Positions 51,922 through 60,542 of a DNA stretch of 64,000 nt are shown here, in pieces (within the stretch, counting starts at the first letter, position 1; the number at the start of each line of letters is the position of its first letter). The notes under the pieces were generated by a model. The model was not told the origin of the DNA. It searched no databases and saw only the letters and a list, made by a program, of their open reading frames with translations. A program made the translations under genes and the position numbers. The DNA comes from Candidatus Pantoea gossypiicola (GTDB lineage Bacteria; Pseudomonadota; Gammaproteobacteria; Enterobacterales; Enterobacteriaceae): NCBI RefSeq assembly GCF_008632075.1, contig NZ_VWVM01000003.1:62001-126000 (forward strand), read 5' to 3'.

Positions 51922-52169
51922 TACCAATCATCCTCATCATGCAACTGAGGCGCACTGGCCTCCTCTTTTTCCACTACGGCCAGACTCACTTCCAGCGCCT
52001 GTAAAAGCTTAAACAGCGTGGCCAGCGAGGTACTGTCAGGCGCATTTTCAAAGTGAGAGATGGTCGCCTGTTTCAGGCCAACCTTTTTTGCCAGTTCACT
52101 CTGGGTCCAGCCGTTGCGCTGGCGGATAAGCTTTAGCCGGTTTGCCAGCTGTAGCGGGCTATATATCAT
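51921..52169 (-). CDS. hipB: HipB antitoxin and transcriptional repressor
   Basis: An 82-residue Xre-type HTH protein (QRNGWTQSELAKKVGLKQATISHFEN), ending in DDW with the C-terminal Trp that binds HipA in E. coli. HipB dimers bind four operators upstream and recruit HipA. Here four matching operators lie at 52217-52320. Confidence 0.93.
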   Translation of the reverse strand: MIYSPLQLANRLKLIRQRNGWTQSELAKKVGLKQATISHFENAPDSTSLATLFKLLQALEVSLAVVEKEEASAPQLHDEDDW

Positions 52170-52216
52170 GAGGTGACTCCTTCAGGATCACAGGCTGTAA
52201 GCATAGCGCAGAGAGA

Positions 52217-52320
52217 TTATCCCCGACAGGGTATAAAGAGTATTTTATACCCATAAAAGGATAATATGCAATTTATACCCTGTAGAGGATAAATTCGCAA
52301 TTATCCTCTACAAGGTATAA
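52217..52320. promoter_or_regulatory. Four HipB operators at exact 28-bp intervals
   Basis: Four 20-bp dyads of form TTAT(A/C)C...GG(A/T)...AA start at 52217, 52245, 52273 and 52301: for example TTATCCCCGACAGGGTATAA and TTATACCCTGTAGAGGATAA. They resemble the TATCC-N8-GGATA operator of E. coli HipB. They occupy the whole gap between hipB and the divergent acetyltransferase gene, so both may be controlled. Confidence 0.85.
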
Positions 52321-52349
52321 AGGCAGTATGTGGATAGCAGAGGAACAGG

Positions 52350-52751
52350 ATGCGCACATTTACCCTTACCCATCAGCAAAACGACGACGTTCGGGAAGAG
52401 TTACTGGCAGGGTTAGGGGCTTATAACCGGCAATTTATCAGTCGGGAGAACGAGGGCCCGCTGTCGGTTTATCACCGGGATGCAGAAGGTGTGTTACACG
52501 GTGGATTGATCGCCTCGCGCAAAGGAAACTGGCTCTGCATTGATTATCTCTGGGTGGATGAAACGCGGCGTGGCAGTGGTCTGGGTCGTGCGCTTATGGA
52601 AGCGGCAGAGCAGGAGGCGGCTAAGCTGGGCTGTCTGTTCGCGCGGGTGGATACCTTCAGTTTTCAGGCGCTGCCGTTTTATCAGAAACAGGGTTATCAG
52701 CAGCAGATGTCCCTGTCCGATTTTCCGCAGGACGGAATGCAGCGCCACTAA
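52350..52751 (+). CDS. GNAT-family N-acetyltransferase
   Basis: A 133-residue GNAT protein. The acetyl-CoA loop is in [22 protein letters not shown] (motif A), with motif [10 protein letters not shown]. Substrate unknown. It is divergent from hipBA and starts 29 nt after the last HipB operator. It may be regulated by HipB and could act in the same stress response, but this is inferred from position. Confidence 0.85.
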   Translation: MRTFTLTHQQNDDVREELLAGLGAYNRQFISRENEGPLSVYHRDAEGVLHGGLIASRKGNWLCIDYLWVDETRRGSGLGRALMEAAEQEAAKLGCLFARVDTFSFQALPFYQKQGYQQQMSLSDFPQDGMQRH

Positions 52752-52777
52752 GCGCCACCATCTGACGAAAACGCTAC

Positions 52778-52820
52778 GACCCTGTCACGCTGACCTGAGT
52801 AGAGCCAGCGTGACAGGGTC
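52778..52820. terminator. Hairpin between convergent genes
   Basis: GACCCTGTCACGCTG/CAGCGTGACAGGGTC, a 15-bp perfect stem with a 13-nt loop, lying between the acetyltransferase and the phosphatase genes. No T-tract; presumably bidirectional. Confidence 0.65.
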
Positions 52821-52826
52821 ACCAAC

Positions 52827-53618
52827 CTACAAACCCGCAATGTGGCGAAGGTCTGCTTCGGCACCGGGTGCCACAGCAAGCACCTGCGCCCCTTTAGTGA
52901 TGCGGTCGCCTTCGATGTTAAACGGGTGGTACCAGCCGCCCGCCTCTTTCACCAGGCAGTAACCCGCCAGGCAATCCCAGGCATGCATATAAGGTTCGTA
53001 ATAACCCACGACCCGACCAGCCGCGACCCAGGCCAGCATCAGCGCGCCGGAGCCAATGCGGATAAAGTTACCGCCCGCCGACAGCAGCGCCGCCACAATC
53101 TCGCCAACCTGTTGCGGACTGACATAGCTGTTGGCACCAAAACCGGTGACGTGGTTTTGCAGTGTGCGAGTGGGATCGACCTGCAGACGCCGGCCATTTA
53201 GCGTCGCGCCCTGCCCCAGCGCCGCCACGTAGCACTCCTCATAGGTGGGTGCAAAAATCACGCCGATAACGGGCACATCGCCACGCAGCACCGCGACTGA
53301 AACACACCAGCTCGGCATCCCATTGAGAAACGGGCTGGTGCCATCTATCGGATCAACCACCCAGGTATAGTGAGAGGTTCCCGCCTGCAGTCCCGTCTCC
53401 TCGCCAAGAAAACCATCATCGGGAAACGCATCCCGTATGCGGCTGGCGATGAGCTGCTCGACGTCACGGTCAGCTATCGACACCACATCCTGCAAATCGT
53501 ACTTCGTTTCTACCACCAGCGTCTCGCGGCGGTTGAAGTAAGATAGCGCGGTCGCGCCACCTTCGCGTGCAACGGCTTCCGCTAACGCCAGTCGCGCCAC
53601 TATTTCCTGCGATTCCAT
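52827..53618 (-). CDS. Inositol monophosphatase-family sugar/histidinol phosphatase
   Basis: A 263-residue lithium-sensitive phosphatase of the IMPase superfamily. Metal sites: GEET, DPIDGT and the later WD in HAWDCLAGYCLVKEAGG. It follows the ABC ATPase by 23 nt in a four-gene operon. Together with an importer of the Afu type it would dephosphorylate an imported sugar phosphate in the cytoplasm. Confidence 0.86.
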   Translation of the reverse strand: MESQEIVARLALAEAVAREGGATALSYFNRRETLVVETKYDLQDVVSIADRDVEQLIASRIRDAFPDDGFLGEETGLQAGTSHYTWVVDPIDGTSPFLNGMPSWCVSVAVLRGDVPVIGVIFAPTYEECYVAALGQGATLNGRRLQVDPTRTLQNHVTGFGANSYVSPQQVGEIVAALLSAGGNFIRIGSGALMLAWVAAGRVVGYYEPYMHAWDCLAGYCLVKEAGGWYHPFNIEGDRITKGAQVLAVAPGAEADLRHIAGL

Positions 53619-53641
53619 GCGAACTCCTCGGATTAATCAGA

Positions 53642-54703
53642 TTAACGGGCTATCAGGGCTAACCCCTGCGACTTAAAGTTGACGCCAACCGTGGCGGCAA
53701 GCGGCAAACGCTGTTCCATCTGCGGGTCGATAATGAACAGCGCGCCAAGCTCGGTAGCGACTTCATATTCAATATGATCGCCCAGCCAGGTGCTGTGGAT
53801 CACTTCACCCTGTAACGCGCCCTGACCGTCGCCGGACAGCGTAATAAACTGTGGCCGCACCGCCAGCTGAGCAGTGCCGGGTTTAGCGCCGGCACCCCGC
53901 ACCCGGAAGCGCTGATTACCCAGCCGCACCAGCGCGTCATCCGCATTCGCCTGTTCAACTTCACAGGGCAAAATATTGGCTTCCCCCATAAAATCCGCGA
54001 TGAAGACTGAATTGGGCGAATGGTAAAGCGTCTCCGGCGCGCCCTGCTGAGCAATATCCCCCTCTTTCATGACAATAATCTTATCGGAGACCGCCAGCGC
54101 CTCCTCCTGGTCATGGGTCACGTAGACGGCGGTAAAGCCGAGCCGCTGCTGCAGATCACGAATATCGGTGCGCACCCGACGGCGCAGACGCTCATCAAGG
54201 TTCGACAGCGGCTCATCGAGCAGCAGCACCTGCGGTTCCAGCACCAGCGCACGCGCCACCGCAATACGCTGCTGCTGTCCGCCAGACAGTTCGGACGGCA
54301 GACGCTGGCCCTGACTCTCCAGCCCCACCAGCTTCAGCCCCTCGCGCGCCCTGTCCTGCGCCTCGCGTTTGTTCATGCCCGAAGAGAGCAGCCCGTAAAG
54401 AATGTTGTCGAGGGCGTTCATATGCGGAAACAGCGCGTAGGACTGAAACACCATCGCCACGTCGCGCTCGTTAGCGGGCAGATGGGTCACCTCTTTGCCA
54501 CCAATCAGAATCCGCCCCGAGGTGGGATGCTCCAGCCCGGCCAGCAGCCGCAGCGTGGTGGTCTTGCCGCAGCCGGATGGGCCGAGCAGCGTCACCAGCG
54601 TGCCCGGCTCTACGGTGAGCGACAGGTCCGGCACCGCAGTAAAACCGGCAAAACGTTTCGCGACATGTTCAAACACCACCGATCCGGCGTTAATGGTCGT
54701 CAT
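53642..54703 (-). CDS. ABC transporter ATPase, FbpC/AfuC type
   Basis: A 353-residue ATPase: Walker A GPSGCGKTT, signature LSGGQQQR, Walker B LLLDEPLSNLD, H-loop VTHDQEEA, followed by a TOBE-like C-terminal domain. The family includes iron(III), 2-aminoethylphosphonate and hexose-phosphate (AfuC) importers. It overlaps the permease stop by 4 nt. Confidence 0.9.
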   Translation of the reverse strand: MTTINAGSVVFEHVAKRFAGFTAVPDLSLTVEPGTLVTLLGPSGCGKTTTLRLLAGLEHPTSGRILIGGKEVTHLPANERDVAMVFQSYALFPHMNALDNILYGLLSSGMNKREAQDRAREGLKLVGLESQGQRLPSELSGGQQQRIAVARALVLEPQVLLLDEPLSNLDERLRRRVRTDIRDLQQRLGFTAVYVTHDQEEALAVSDKIIVMKEGDIAQQGAPETLYHSPNSVFIADFMGEANILPCEVEQANADDALVRLGNQRFRVRGAGAKPGTAQLAVRPQFITLSGDGQGALQGEVIHSTWLGDHIEYEVATELGALFIIDPQMEQRLPLAATVGVNFKSQGLALIAR

Positions 54704-56925
54704 ATGGCTCTCTCCTGAGTCAGCGTGGATGCAGAGGGTGCGGCAACAATCACCGCCGGTTGGGTTGCGCGACGCAGGCGGCGTTCACCCACCAGCAGCT
54801 GGAACAGGCCAATGATCAGGAGCATCACCACAATCAGTACCGAGGAGTAGGCAATCGCGACGCCATACTCACCGTTCTCCACCAGCCCGACAATATAAGA
54901 GGTCGCCATGTTGTACTGGGCGCTCACCAGAAAAATCACCGCACTGATCGACGTAATGGCCCGCACAAAGGCGTAGACCAGCGCGGCGCTGATCGCTGGT
55001 TTCAGCAGCGGCAATACCACTTTACGCAGCGTGCGGAAACTGTTGGCACCCAGCGTCAGTGATGCTTCATCCAGGCTTTTATCCAGCTGGCTCATCGCCG
55101 CAATCCCACCCCGCACGCCCACCGGCATATTACGAAAGACAAAACAGGCGATCAGGATCATCGCGGTGCCGGTGATCTCCAGCGGCGGCAGGTTATAGGT
55201 CATCACATAGCTCACGCCGATGACCGTGCCGGGAATGGCGAAGCTCAGCATCAGCATGAATTCAAAGGTCTGTCGGCCGGCAAACTTCTGCCGCACGATC
55301 AGCCAGGCAGTCAGCAGCCCCACAATAGCGGTAAGCGGTGCGGCAATCAGGGCGATTTCCAGCGTGGTCCAGAAGGAGTTCCATGCGACGCCGCGCCAGA
55401 CCAGTTGACCCTGATTCACGCTGACGCTGAAGGCGCGGATATAGTGATCCAGCGTCAGGTTATTATTCAGCCCCCAGGACTGCACAAAGCCGCCAATCAT
55501 GATCATGCCGTAAATCACCAGGGTGAAGAGTCCCCACGGGATCACCATGCCATAGACGCTGTAGCGTACCGGACGTGGCAGCATCACATGACGGCCGCCG
55601 TCGCCTTTGCCGGTTACGGTGGCGAAGCTTTTGCCGGAGAGCCAAACGCGCTGCAACAGAAAAGCGGTAAGGGTAAAGCCCAGCAGGATCATCGCCAGCA
55701 CCGCCGCGCGGCTTGGGTCGTTCTGAGCGCCGACCACCGAGAAGAAGATCTCCGTTGAGAGCACGCCGTGACTGCCGCCCAGCACCATCGGGTTACCGAA
55801 ATCAGCCATGCTTTCGATAAAACTGATTAAGAACGCGTTGGCCAGACCTGGCGCCATCAGCGGCAGCGAGATGCGGGAGAAGGTGCGCCAGCGGCTGGCG
55901 CGCAGGGTCTGCGACGCCTCTTCCAGTGACGGACTGACCCCCTCAACTACGCCAATCAGCACCAGAAAGGCAATGGGAGTAAACGACAGCACCTGGGCAA
56001 TCCAGATGCCGGTCAGTCCATAGAGCCAGCGACCCGGCTCGATACCGAACAGCGTCGCCAGCGATGCAGTCACCACGCCGGAGCGGCCAAACAGCAGGAT
56101 CAGTGCCAGACCGATAACAAACGGCGGCGTGATAATCGGCAGAATGGTCAGCATCCGAAGCGCTTTTTTATACGGCAGCGCCGTGCGCGTGGCCGCCAGC
56201 GCAAACGCCAGGCCCAGCAGCGTGGAACCACTGGCGGTCATCAGCGCCAGTCCCAGCGTGCGCCAGGCCGTGCCGCAGGTCCCGCCGGTGAAACAGGCGA
56301 GGCTCCAGATGGCGGGGTCCTGCATATTGGCAATCAGTCCGTCCGGTTTAAAGCTGCCGTCACTATCCTGCACCGAGGCAACAAACAGGCTGAGCACCGG
56401 ATAGAGCACAAAAGTCGACACCAGCGCCACCAGCAGCACAATCGACGCCACCACAAAGGCATCGCCTTTCAGCACGCCGCGCTCCGCCAGGGCAAAAGCG
56501 AAGATCAGCAGAAAGACGGTCAGCAGCAGCAGTGCGCCCGCGCCCATCGCCGGTTGACCCTGCGCCAGCGGCCCAAAGAGGTTCTCCAGCCACAGCCAGT
56601 TCCAGCCACTAAACCCAATGGCATGCCCTTCCAGCACCAGAAACAGAATGCCCGCCACGCTGAACAGCAGCAACAGCGTGCTGCGGGAGCGGCCTGGCGG
56701 CAGAAAGACGCTGGCCGCAGAGAGCAGCCATAGCGCGACGGCGATCCCCAGCCAACTGCGTAACGCAAGCTGTCCCAGCGCCGGTGTGCTGTTCTCATCG
56801 GCCCAAAGGCTGAACAGCCAGTCACCCGCAAAGAAGCCCTGCTCCAGGCTATACCAGGGCAGTAGCGTCAGTGCAACGGCACCCGCCAGTAGCGCGCCGG
56901 TTAAGCGACGATTATGCGCATTCAT
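54700..56925 (-). CDS. Fused double-domain ABC permease, FbpB/AfuB type
   Basis: A 741-residue permease with a long N-terminal membrane region and two permease domains, each with an EAA-type loop (SLEEASQTLRASRWRTF; SLDEASLTLGANSFRTL). Such fused permeases belong to iron and phosphorylated-sugar importers. It lies between binding protein and ATPase genes. Confidence 0.9.
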   Translation of the reverse strand: MNAHNRRLTGALLAGAVALTLLPWYSLEQGFFAGDWLFSLWADENSTPALGQLALRSWLGIAVALWLLSAASVFLPPGRSRSTLLLLFSVAGILFLVLEGHAIGFSGWNWLWLENLFGPLAQGQPAMGAGALLLLTVFLLIFAFALAERGVLKGDAFVVASIVLLVALVSTFVLYPVLSLFVASVQDSDGSFKPDGLIANMQDPAIWSLACFTGGTCGTAWRTLGLALMTASGSTLLGLAFALAATRTALPYKKALRMLTILPIITPPFVIGLALILLFGRSGVVTASLATLFGIEPGRWLYGLTGIWIAQVLSFTPIAFLVLIGVVEGVSPSLEEASQTLRASRWRTFSRISLPLMAPGLANAFLISFIESMADFGNPMVLGGSHGVLSTEIFFSVVGAQNDPSRAAVLAMILLGFTLTAFLLQRVWLSGKSFATVTGKGDGGRHVMLPRPVRYSVYGMVIPWGLFTLVIYGMIMIGGFVQSWGLNNNLTLDHYIRAFSVSVNQGQLVWRGVAWNSFWTTLEIALIAAPLTAIVGLLTAWLIVRQKFAGRQTFEFMLMLSFAIPGTVIGVSYVMTYNLPPLEITGTAMILIACFVFRNMPVGVRGGIAAMSQLDKSLDEASLTLGANSFRTLRKVVLPLLKPAISAALVYAFVRAITSISAVIFLVSAQYNMATSYIVGLVENGEYGVAIAYSSVLIVVMLLIIGLFQLLVGERRLRRATQPAVIVAAPSASTLTQERAI

Positions 56926-57013
56926 AAATCACCTCCATCAGGAAGCGGACATCAGGCTTACGCCACCGCGGTCTGGCACAGATCCGGCTCAGGCGGCCGG
57001 GCGCACACCACCG

Positions 57014-58036
57014 TTATTGTGCGCTGGCACCGATCTCTTTATCCCAGCGGCCCAGCAGCGCTTTACGTTTTGCCGAGTCGCCATAGGTTTTGAAGTCATA
57101 ATCGATCAGTTTGATGTTCTCAAAACGCGGCGCATAGTCAGAGATCGCCGCCTTGCGGTTAGAAGGCAGCTGAAACGATTTCGCCTCTTTCATGTGCGAT
57201 TGCGCCTCCGCGCTGAGCGCCCAGTCATACCAGCGTTTAGCATTCGCCAGGTTGCGCGCGCCTTTAATGATCGACATTGAACCAATTTCATAGCCGGTGC
57301 CTTCGCAGGGTGCGACGGGTTTAATCGGGAAGCCATCCACCTCCATCGCCACGGCATCATGCATAAAAACAATGCCGACGGTGGTTTCACCGCGCGCGGC
57401 GGCCTTGACCGGTGCAGAGCCGGACTTGGTGTACTGAGAGATGTTGGCGTTGAGCTTCTTCAGATAGTCAAAGGCTTTGTCTTCACCCATGATCTGCACC
57501 AGCGTCGCCAGCGTGTTATAGGCCGTGCCGGAAGAGTTAGGGTTGGCGATCTGAATCTCCCCTTTAAAGCCAGGGTCGAGTAAATCCGCCCAGCAGGCCG
57601 GGACCTTCAGCTTTTTCTCCGCCAGCAGTTTCGTGTTGTAGCCCCAGCCCAGCGCACCGGCATAGACGCCCACGGTGCGATACCCGGAGATGCCCGCCAC
57701 TTTCTGTGACCAGGGTTGCTGCTGATCGAGCAGGGGTGACTTGTAGGCCTGGGTTAAGCCCTCTTCGGCGGCCTGCATATGCGGGTCACCGGTGCCCGCC
57801 CACCAGATATCGGTACGGGGATTGCGCGCTTCACTGCGGATACGGGCATAGGCTTCACCGGCAGAGAGCCGCACCATGCTGAGTTTGATGTCGGGATGAC
57901 TCTGGCTGAACAGCGTGGTCATCTGCTCGCACACCACCACATCAGCAGAGCAGATCATATTAAGGCCTGCCGCCGGGGCAGCAAACGGCACCATAGGGCA
58001 GACGATGACAGCAGCGAGCAGAGAGGGATAACGCAT
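57014..58036 (-). CDS. ABC substrate-binding protein, FbpA/AfuA type
   Basis: A 340-residue periplasmic protein with a signal peptide (cut near AAPAAG). It has the family pattern EQMTTLFSQSHPDIKLSMVR and a ligand loop ISQYTKSGSAPVKAAARGE. The conserved FbpA tyrosine pair is not evident, arguing against ferric iron. Neighbouring phosphatase and LacI regulator favour a sugar phosphate (AfuA-like) or phosphonate. ATG at 58036 follows AGGAG. Confidence 0.85.
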   Translation of the reverse strand: MRYPSLLAAVIVCPMVPFAAPAAGLNMICSADVVVCEQMTTLFSQSHPDIKLSMVRLSAGEAYARIRSEARNPRTDIWWAGTGDPHMQAAEEGLTQAYKSPLLDQQQPWSQKVAGISGYRTVGVYAGALGWGYNTKLLAEKKLKVPACWADLLDPGFKGEIQIANPNSSGTAYNTLATLVQIMGEDKAFDYLKKLNANISQYTKSGSAPVKAAARGETTVGIVFMHDAVAMEVDGFPIKPVAPCEGTGYEIGSMSIIKGARNLANAKRWYDWALSAEAQSHMKEAKSFQLPSNRKAAISDYAPRFENIKLIDYDFKTYGDSAKRKALLGRWDKEIGASAQ

Positions 58037-58075
58037 GGTGTTCTCCTGGGGCTGGATGACGCGGATGCGCCAGCT

Positions 58076-58093
58076 TTTGCACATGCGTGCAAA
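58076..58093. promoter_or_regulatory. LacI-family operator 1
   Basis: TTTGCAC-atgc-GTGCAAA, perfect 7-bp arms, 40 nt upstream of the binding-protein ATG in the divergent control region. Confidence 0.7.
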
Positions 58094-58197
58094 GATGTAA
58101 GCAGAGTAATACGGCGACCCGGTGGCACTGTCAATTGAGTTGTTATGCAATTGTCAGGCTCTGTCACAAACTTGAAACATCTGATAAGCAGGCACCC

Positions 58198-58214
58198 TTT
58201 GCACACCCTTGCAA
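58198..58214. promoter_or_regulatory. LacI-family operator 2
   Basis: TTTGCACACCCTTGCAA, an imperfect copy of operator 1, 46 nt upstream of the LacI-family gene; the two are 122 nt apart, allowing looping. Confidence 0.55.
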
Positions 58215-58259
58215 TTTCAGGCAGACTCAGTGCAGGCAACACAGGGGCGAGGGAAAAAG

Positions 58260-59294
58260 ATGCAGCAGCTTAAAGCGGTAGTGAGTGCGCAGGATGTTGC
58301 TGACCGGGCGGGCGTCTCCCGGTCAGCAGTCTCACGCACATTTACAGAAGGTGCCAGTGTGTCGGAGTCCACCCGTCAGCGGGTGATGAAAGCGGCTGAA
58401 GAGCTGGGCTATCACGTCAATCATCTGGCTCGCGGCCTCGTACGCAACCGCAGCGGCATTGTCTGCTTAATCGCCTCCGAAGTGGATACGCCCTATCGTG
58501 CCAGCCTGGTGCGCTGGATGACCCAGTATCTGCAGGAAGCGGGAAAAGTGGCGATGCTGATCAACACCGACCGCTCGGATGCACGGGTTTCCGACGCACT
58601 GCAACAGGCGATTAATTTCCGTGCCGACGCCTCAATCATTCTTTCCGGTATGCCGGACAGCGGCATTACGCGGCTCTGCTACAAACATGGTCAGCATCTG
58701 GTGCTGATTAACCGCGACGAATCCCTGCCCGGCACACTCAATATTAATCTCGACTCCCGCCCTGCCGCCGAAATGGCGGTCAACGCCTTTGTCAGGGCGG
58801 GCTGCCATCGCATCGCCTTTGTCAATTCGCTGGCGGGGACGCCGAGTCTGCTGAAGCGCGAAGCCGATTTTCTGGCGGCGGCGCAAAAAGCGGGTATCAC
58901 AGTTCAGGTGGAGCGATTCGGTACGACCTCCTATGAAAGCGGCCAGATTCTGGCCCAGCGTCTGCTGACGCGTAACATTCGCCCGGATGCGGTTTACTGT
59001 GCTACCGACCTGCTCGCCTGCGGCTTTATGGATGAGGCGCGTCACCGCTTTGCACTGTGTATTCCGGAGGATCTGTGCATCATGGGGCATGACAATATCC
59101 CGCAGTCGGGCTGGTCCTCGTATAACCTCACCACCTTTGCCCAGCCAGTGGAGCAGTTTGCCCGCGATGCGATTGCCTGGCTGGCAGAGACAGAAGCGCA
59201 ACCGGAAACACTGGCACCCAAAAATGAACAGCAGCAGGAGCGGAGAATATATCCGGTCGATGTGGTCTGGCGGGGTTCAGTACGGGGCGGTTAA
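58260..59294 (+). CDS. LacI-family transcriptional regulator
   Basis: A 344-residue LacI-type repressor: HTH AQDVADRAGVSRSAVSRTF, hinge GYHVNHLARGLV and a periplasmic-binding-like sensor with Type 1 fold. Divergent from the ABC operon, with operators on both sides, so it probably regulates that operon and itself in response to the imported sugar. ATG at 58260 follows a GAGGG site. Confidence 0.9.
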   Translation: MQQLKAVVSAQDVADRAGVSRSAVSRTFTEGASVSESTRQRVMKAAEELGYHVNHLARGLVRNRSGIVCLIASEVDTPYRASLVRWMTQYLQEAGKVAMLINTDRSDARVSDALQQAINFRADASIILSGMPDSGITRLCYKHGQHLVLINRDESLPGTLNINLDSRPAAEMAVNAFVRAGCHRIAFVNSLAGTPSLLKREADFLAAAQKAGITVQVERFGTTSYESGQILAQRLLTRNIRPDAVYCATDLLACGFMDEARHRFALCIPEDLCIMGHDNIPQSGWSSYNLTTFAQPVEQFARDAIAWLAETEAQPETLAPKNEQQQERRIYPVDVVWRGSVRGG

Positions 59295-59310
59295 CCGCCC
59301 TTTTTTTATT
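59284..59310 (+). terminator. Rho-independent terminator after the LacI-family gene
   Basis: GGGCGGTTAACCGCCC followed by TTTTTTT, overlapping the stop region. Confidence 0.85.
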
Positions 59311-59492
59311 TTCAGCCGGAACATTTCACCTGCTGAAATAATTCCCATCCGGTTTTACGCTTCGCTTTAATTATTCCCTGGCCCTTTGAAAATAATCGGA
59401 CAGTGCCGCACATAATATCGATTTCCTGACTACGCTTTATCTGCATTATTAAGTTCTTCTGGTTTTATCTGCTCAATGAATCAGCAGTCAGA

Positions 59493-59508
59493 TGTGACAA
59501 ATATCACA
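59493..59508. promoter_or_regulatory. CRP-binding site upstream of the YghA-like SDR
   Basis: TGTGA-N6-TCACA, both half-sites perfect, 48 nt before the ATG. Confidence 0.75.
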
Positions 59509-59556
59509 TTTGTGCCAGGCTTAATGTCTCAGATAACTTTGTTCAAGGAGCATACA

Positions 59557-60450
59557 ATGGCTACACCAACTAACAAGACGCTCGATCTGGATCACTTTCC
59601 TAAGCCTCCGTTTGAGGACCAGCCACAACAGGCACCAGGCCTGGCCAGCAAGATGATCCCGGTTCCGGATCACGGGGAAACCAGCTACCGCGGTACTGGC
59701 CGACTGACTGGCCGTAAGGCGCTGATTACGGGCGGTGACTCTGGTATTGGCCGCGCCGTAGCCATCGCTTACGCCCGTGAAGGTGCAGACGTGGTAATTA
59801 ACTACCTGCCGGAAGAACAGCCCGATGCCGATGAAGTGATTAAATTAATCGAAGCGGAAGGCCGTAAAGTTTTCGCTATTCCCGGCGACATTCGTTCTGA
59901 AGAATTCTGTCAGCAGCTGGTTAAAGACGCCGCTGATAAATTAGGCGGTCTGGATATTCTGGTGAATAACGCGGGTCGTCAGCAATTTAATGAGTCCATT
60001 CGTACCCTGAGTACGGAAGATTTCGATGCAACGTTTAAAACTAACGTTTATGCGATGTTCTGGATCACCAAAGCGGCGCTGGAATATCTGCCACGCGGTG
60101 CGTCTATTATTAATACCTCATCAGTACAGGCCTTTAAACCCAGCGATATTCTGCTCGACTATGCGCAGACCAAAGCCTCTATTGTTGCCTTCACCAAATC
60201 GCTGGCTAAGCAACTGGGTGGCGACGGTATTCGCGTCAACGCCGTAGCACCTGGCCCATACTGGACGCCGCTGCAATCCAGCGGCGGACAGCCGATGGAA
60301 AAAGTGAAGCAGTTTGGGGCCGATTCACCGATGGGCCGTCCCGGTCAGCCGGTTGAGATCGCCCCACTCTACGTTACCCTGGCCTCAACCGAGAGCAGCT
60401 ACTCCTCCGGTCAGGTCTGGTGCTCTGATGGCGGCACCGGCACGCTGTAA
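59557..60450 (+). CDS. yghA: NADP-dependent aldehyde reductase, YghA-like SDR
   Basis: A 297-residue SDR with an N-terminal extension (HFPKPPFEDQPQQAPGLASK) typical of the YghA/general stress group, then TGGDSGIGRA, NNAG, Ser in INTSSVQ and YAQTKAS. E. coli YghA reduces small aldehydes with NADPH. ATG at 59557 follows AAGGAG. Regulated by a CRP site. Confidence 0.87.
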   Translation: MATPTNKTLDLDHFPKPPFEDQPQQAPGLASKMIPVPDHGETSYRGTGRLTGRKALITGGDSGIGRAVAIAYAREGADVVINYLPEEQPDADEVIKLIEAEGRKVFAIPGDIRSEEFCQQLVKDAADKLGGLDILVNNAGRQQFNESIRTLSTEDFDATFKTNVYAMFWITKAALEYLPRGASIINTSSVQAFKPSDILLDYAQTKASIVAFTKSLAKQLGGDGIRVNAVAPGPYWTPLQSSGGQPMEKVKQFGADSPMGRPGQPVEIAPLYVTLASTESSYSSGQVWCSDGGTGTL

Positions 60451-60460
60451 TCACACTCTG

Positions 60461-60487
60461 ATGGCCGCATAGCGCGGCCATTTTTTT
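60461..60487 (+). terminator. Rho-independent terminator after the YghA-like gene
   Basis: ATGGCCGC-atagc-GCGGCCAT followed by TTTTTT. Confidence 0.92.
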
Positions 60488-60542
60488 GTCCCGCTTTTGG
60501 TCACAGAAGAATTCTCGTTACCGTGAAATAAGGAAGCAGACC

